From the NCBI GenBank assembly GCA_002403175.1, contig DHHG01000247.1, positions 1 through 6,293 on the forward strand: a stretch of DNA of 6,293 bases. Reading direction: 5' to 3'. The notes under the pieces were generated by a model. It searched no databases. It worked only from the letters and a program-made list of their open reading frames with translations, and was not told the DNA's origin. Below, one piece after another: positions 5,623 through 6,293 of this stretch. The position numbers were made by a program, and so were the translations under genes. How positions within the stretch are numbered: the first letter of the stretch is position 1; every line of letters begins with the position of its first letter. The DNA is from Syntrophaceae bacterium UBA4778 (GTDB taxonomy: Bacteria; Desulfobacterota; Syntrophia; Syntrophales; UBA4778).

Positions 5623-6293
5623 TCAGTAATTCCAGAAGAGGGAAGCCTTTACGGTCCAGTCCCCCTCGCGATGGGAGCCCCAGGGAATCTCCGGTTTCAC
5701 CCATGTTCCGAAGCGCCGGGTCCACATTTTCAGGATGAAAATGCCTGATTTGTAACTCCTCTGATTGTTCTGTTCCCAATTGACCTTGGTTTCGGTGTCG
5801 GCACCTACCCACCAGTTTTCATTGATCCTCATCGCCAAAAAAGGGTTCACTGTCATGTAATGAATGTCAGCACGGTCATTCTGGCCGGCAAAGGAGGCAA
5901 AATTCTGAATTTTGATGAAAAGCAGAGTCTTCGGTTTCTGGAACCACCAGCCGGGTATAGCTAGCGGTGAGATTTGCCATTTTCCTCCTCCTAAGCTGTC
6001 ATCCGTCGCTGATGGTGCCGTGAGGCCGGACCCGATTGCGAAAAAGAATTGTTCCGACCCATAGGGGACCAGGAGGGCCTGACCATAAATGTCGCCCAGT
6101 CCATGATTCGTATCCCGCCCCAGTTTCGCCGATACGAACGGGAAATCAAAGCGAAGCAGAAAGTTTCGCACCCCGCCAAGTTTGATCACATCCGTTCTCA
6201 GAATAAAGAAGTTTTTCCAGTCATCCCCTTTAAGTTTATAGAACTCTTCCCGGAGGTTGAAGATAACTGGCTTGGTGGGATCGATATCGCCGA
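5623..6293 (-). CDS. MetA-like outer-membrane transporter protein, N-terminus cut by window edge
   Basis: The frame stays open from the right edge to TGA at 5623-5625, giving the last 222 residues; the true start lies outside the window. A GTG at 6189 is internal, because 34 sensible residues precede it (including IDPTKPVIFNLREEFYKL). The sequence is rich in amphipathic, aromatic beta strands and ends in ...TVKASLFWNY, a C-terminal aromatic residue of the kind used for outer-membrane barrel insertion. The stretches GLGDIYGQALLVPYG (partial residues 64-78) and TAPSATDDSLGGGKWQISPL (91-110) match the 'transporter' / MetA-pathway-of-phenol-degradation type (PF13557-like) barrel proteins. The family is broadly assigned to outer-membrane transport, but substrates are mostly unknown. 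The following gene is the glycosyltransferase after 207 bases, so co-transcription is uncertain. Confidence 0.78.
   Translation of the reverse strand, partial: GDIDPTKPVIFNLREEFYKLKGDDWKNFFILRTDVIKLGGVRNFLLRFDFPFVSAKLGRDTNHGLGDIYGQALLVPYGSEQFFFAIGSGLTAPSATDDSLGGGKWQISPLAIPGWWFQKPKTLLFIKIQNFASFAGQNDRADIHYMTVNPFLAMRINENWWVGADTETKVNWEQNNQRSYKSGIFILKMWTRRFGTWVKPEIPWGSHREGDWTVKASLFWNY

Noticed and set aside
5579..5812. Second minus-strand frame at the end of the MetA-like gene, considered as a frameshifted continuation
   Set aside because: The main frame already ends naturally in a C-terminal aromatic barrel strand (...KASLFWNY). The alternative product has no barrel pattern, so it is a shadow.
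1..6293. CRISPR array, insertion sequence or phage genes
   Set aside because: No regularly spaced repeats, transposase or integrase motifs, or phage structural genes were seen on either strand.

Overview
Five protein-coding genes and one further partial gene lie in this window, and all read on the minus strand. The transcriptional order is therefore from right to left. Gene content points to a diderm (Gram-negative) bacterium: there are two outer-membrane beta-barrel proteins, a LolA-fold periplasmic protein, a LolD/MacB-type ABC transporter and an ArnT-like membrane glycosyltransferase. Base composition is moderate. The combination, including the 'outer membrane lipoprotein-sorting protein' family next to an FtsX-type ABC transporter, resembles deltaproteobacterial (Desulfobacterota, Syntrophales-like) genomes, but that placement is inference from gene style and no marker gene is present.

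Right end (5623-6293): the C-terminal 222 residues of an outer-membrane protein of the MetA-like 'transporter' type, cut by the window edge. A 207-base spacer follows, holding a weak promoter candidate and a tRNA T-arm-like stem-loop. At 3706-5415 is a complete 569-residue glycosyltransferase family 39 / ArnT-like integral membrane protein. At 3330-3705 is a 376-base gap without a convincing gene; it contains two perfect 8-bp inverted repeats and a 7-bp tandem repeat, and probably the control region of the next operon.

Left half (1-3329): a compact four-gene unit. It comprises a stand-alone ABC ATPase (2631-3329), an FtsX/LolC-E-type permease (1396-2634) overlapping the ATPase by 4 bases, a LolA-like secreted protein (614-1375), and a beta-barrel outer-membrane protein running off the left edge (1-544). 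Together they place one component in each compartment: cytoplasmic ATPase, inner-membrane permease, periplasmic carrier, outer-membrane barrel. The simplest reading is a Lol-like system that lifts a lipid or lipidated substrate from the inner membrane and passes it to the outer membrane. The substrate cannot be read from the sequence. Three of the four genes are forced to use non-ATG starts (TTG, GTG, TTG), and the fourth may as well.
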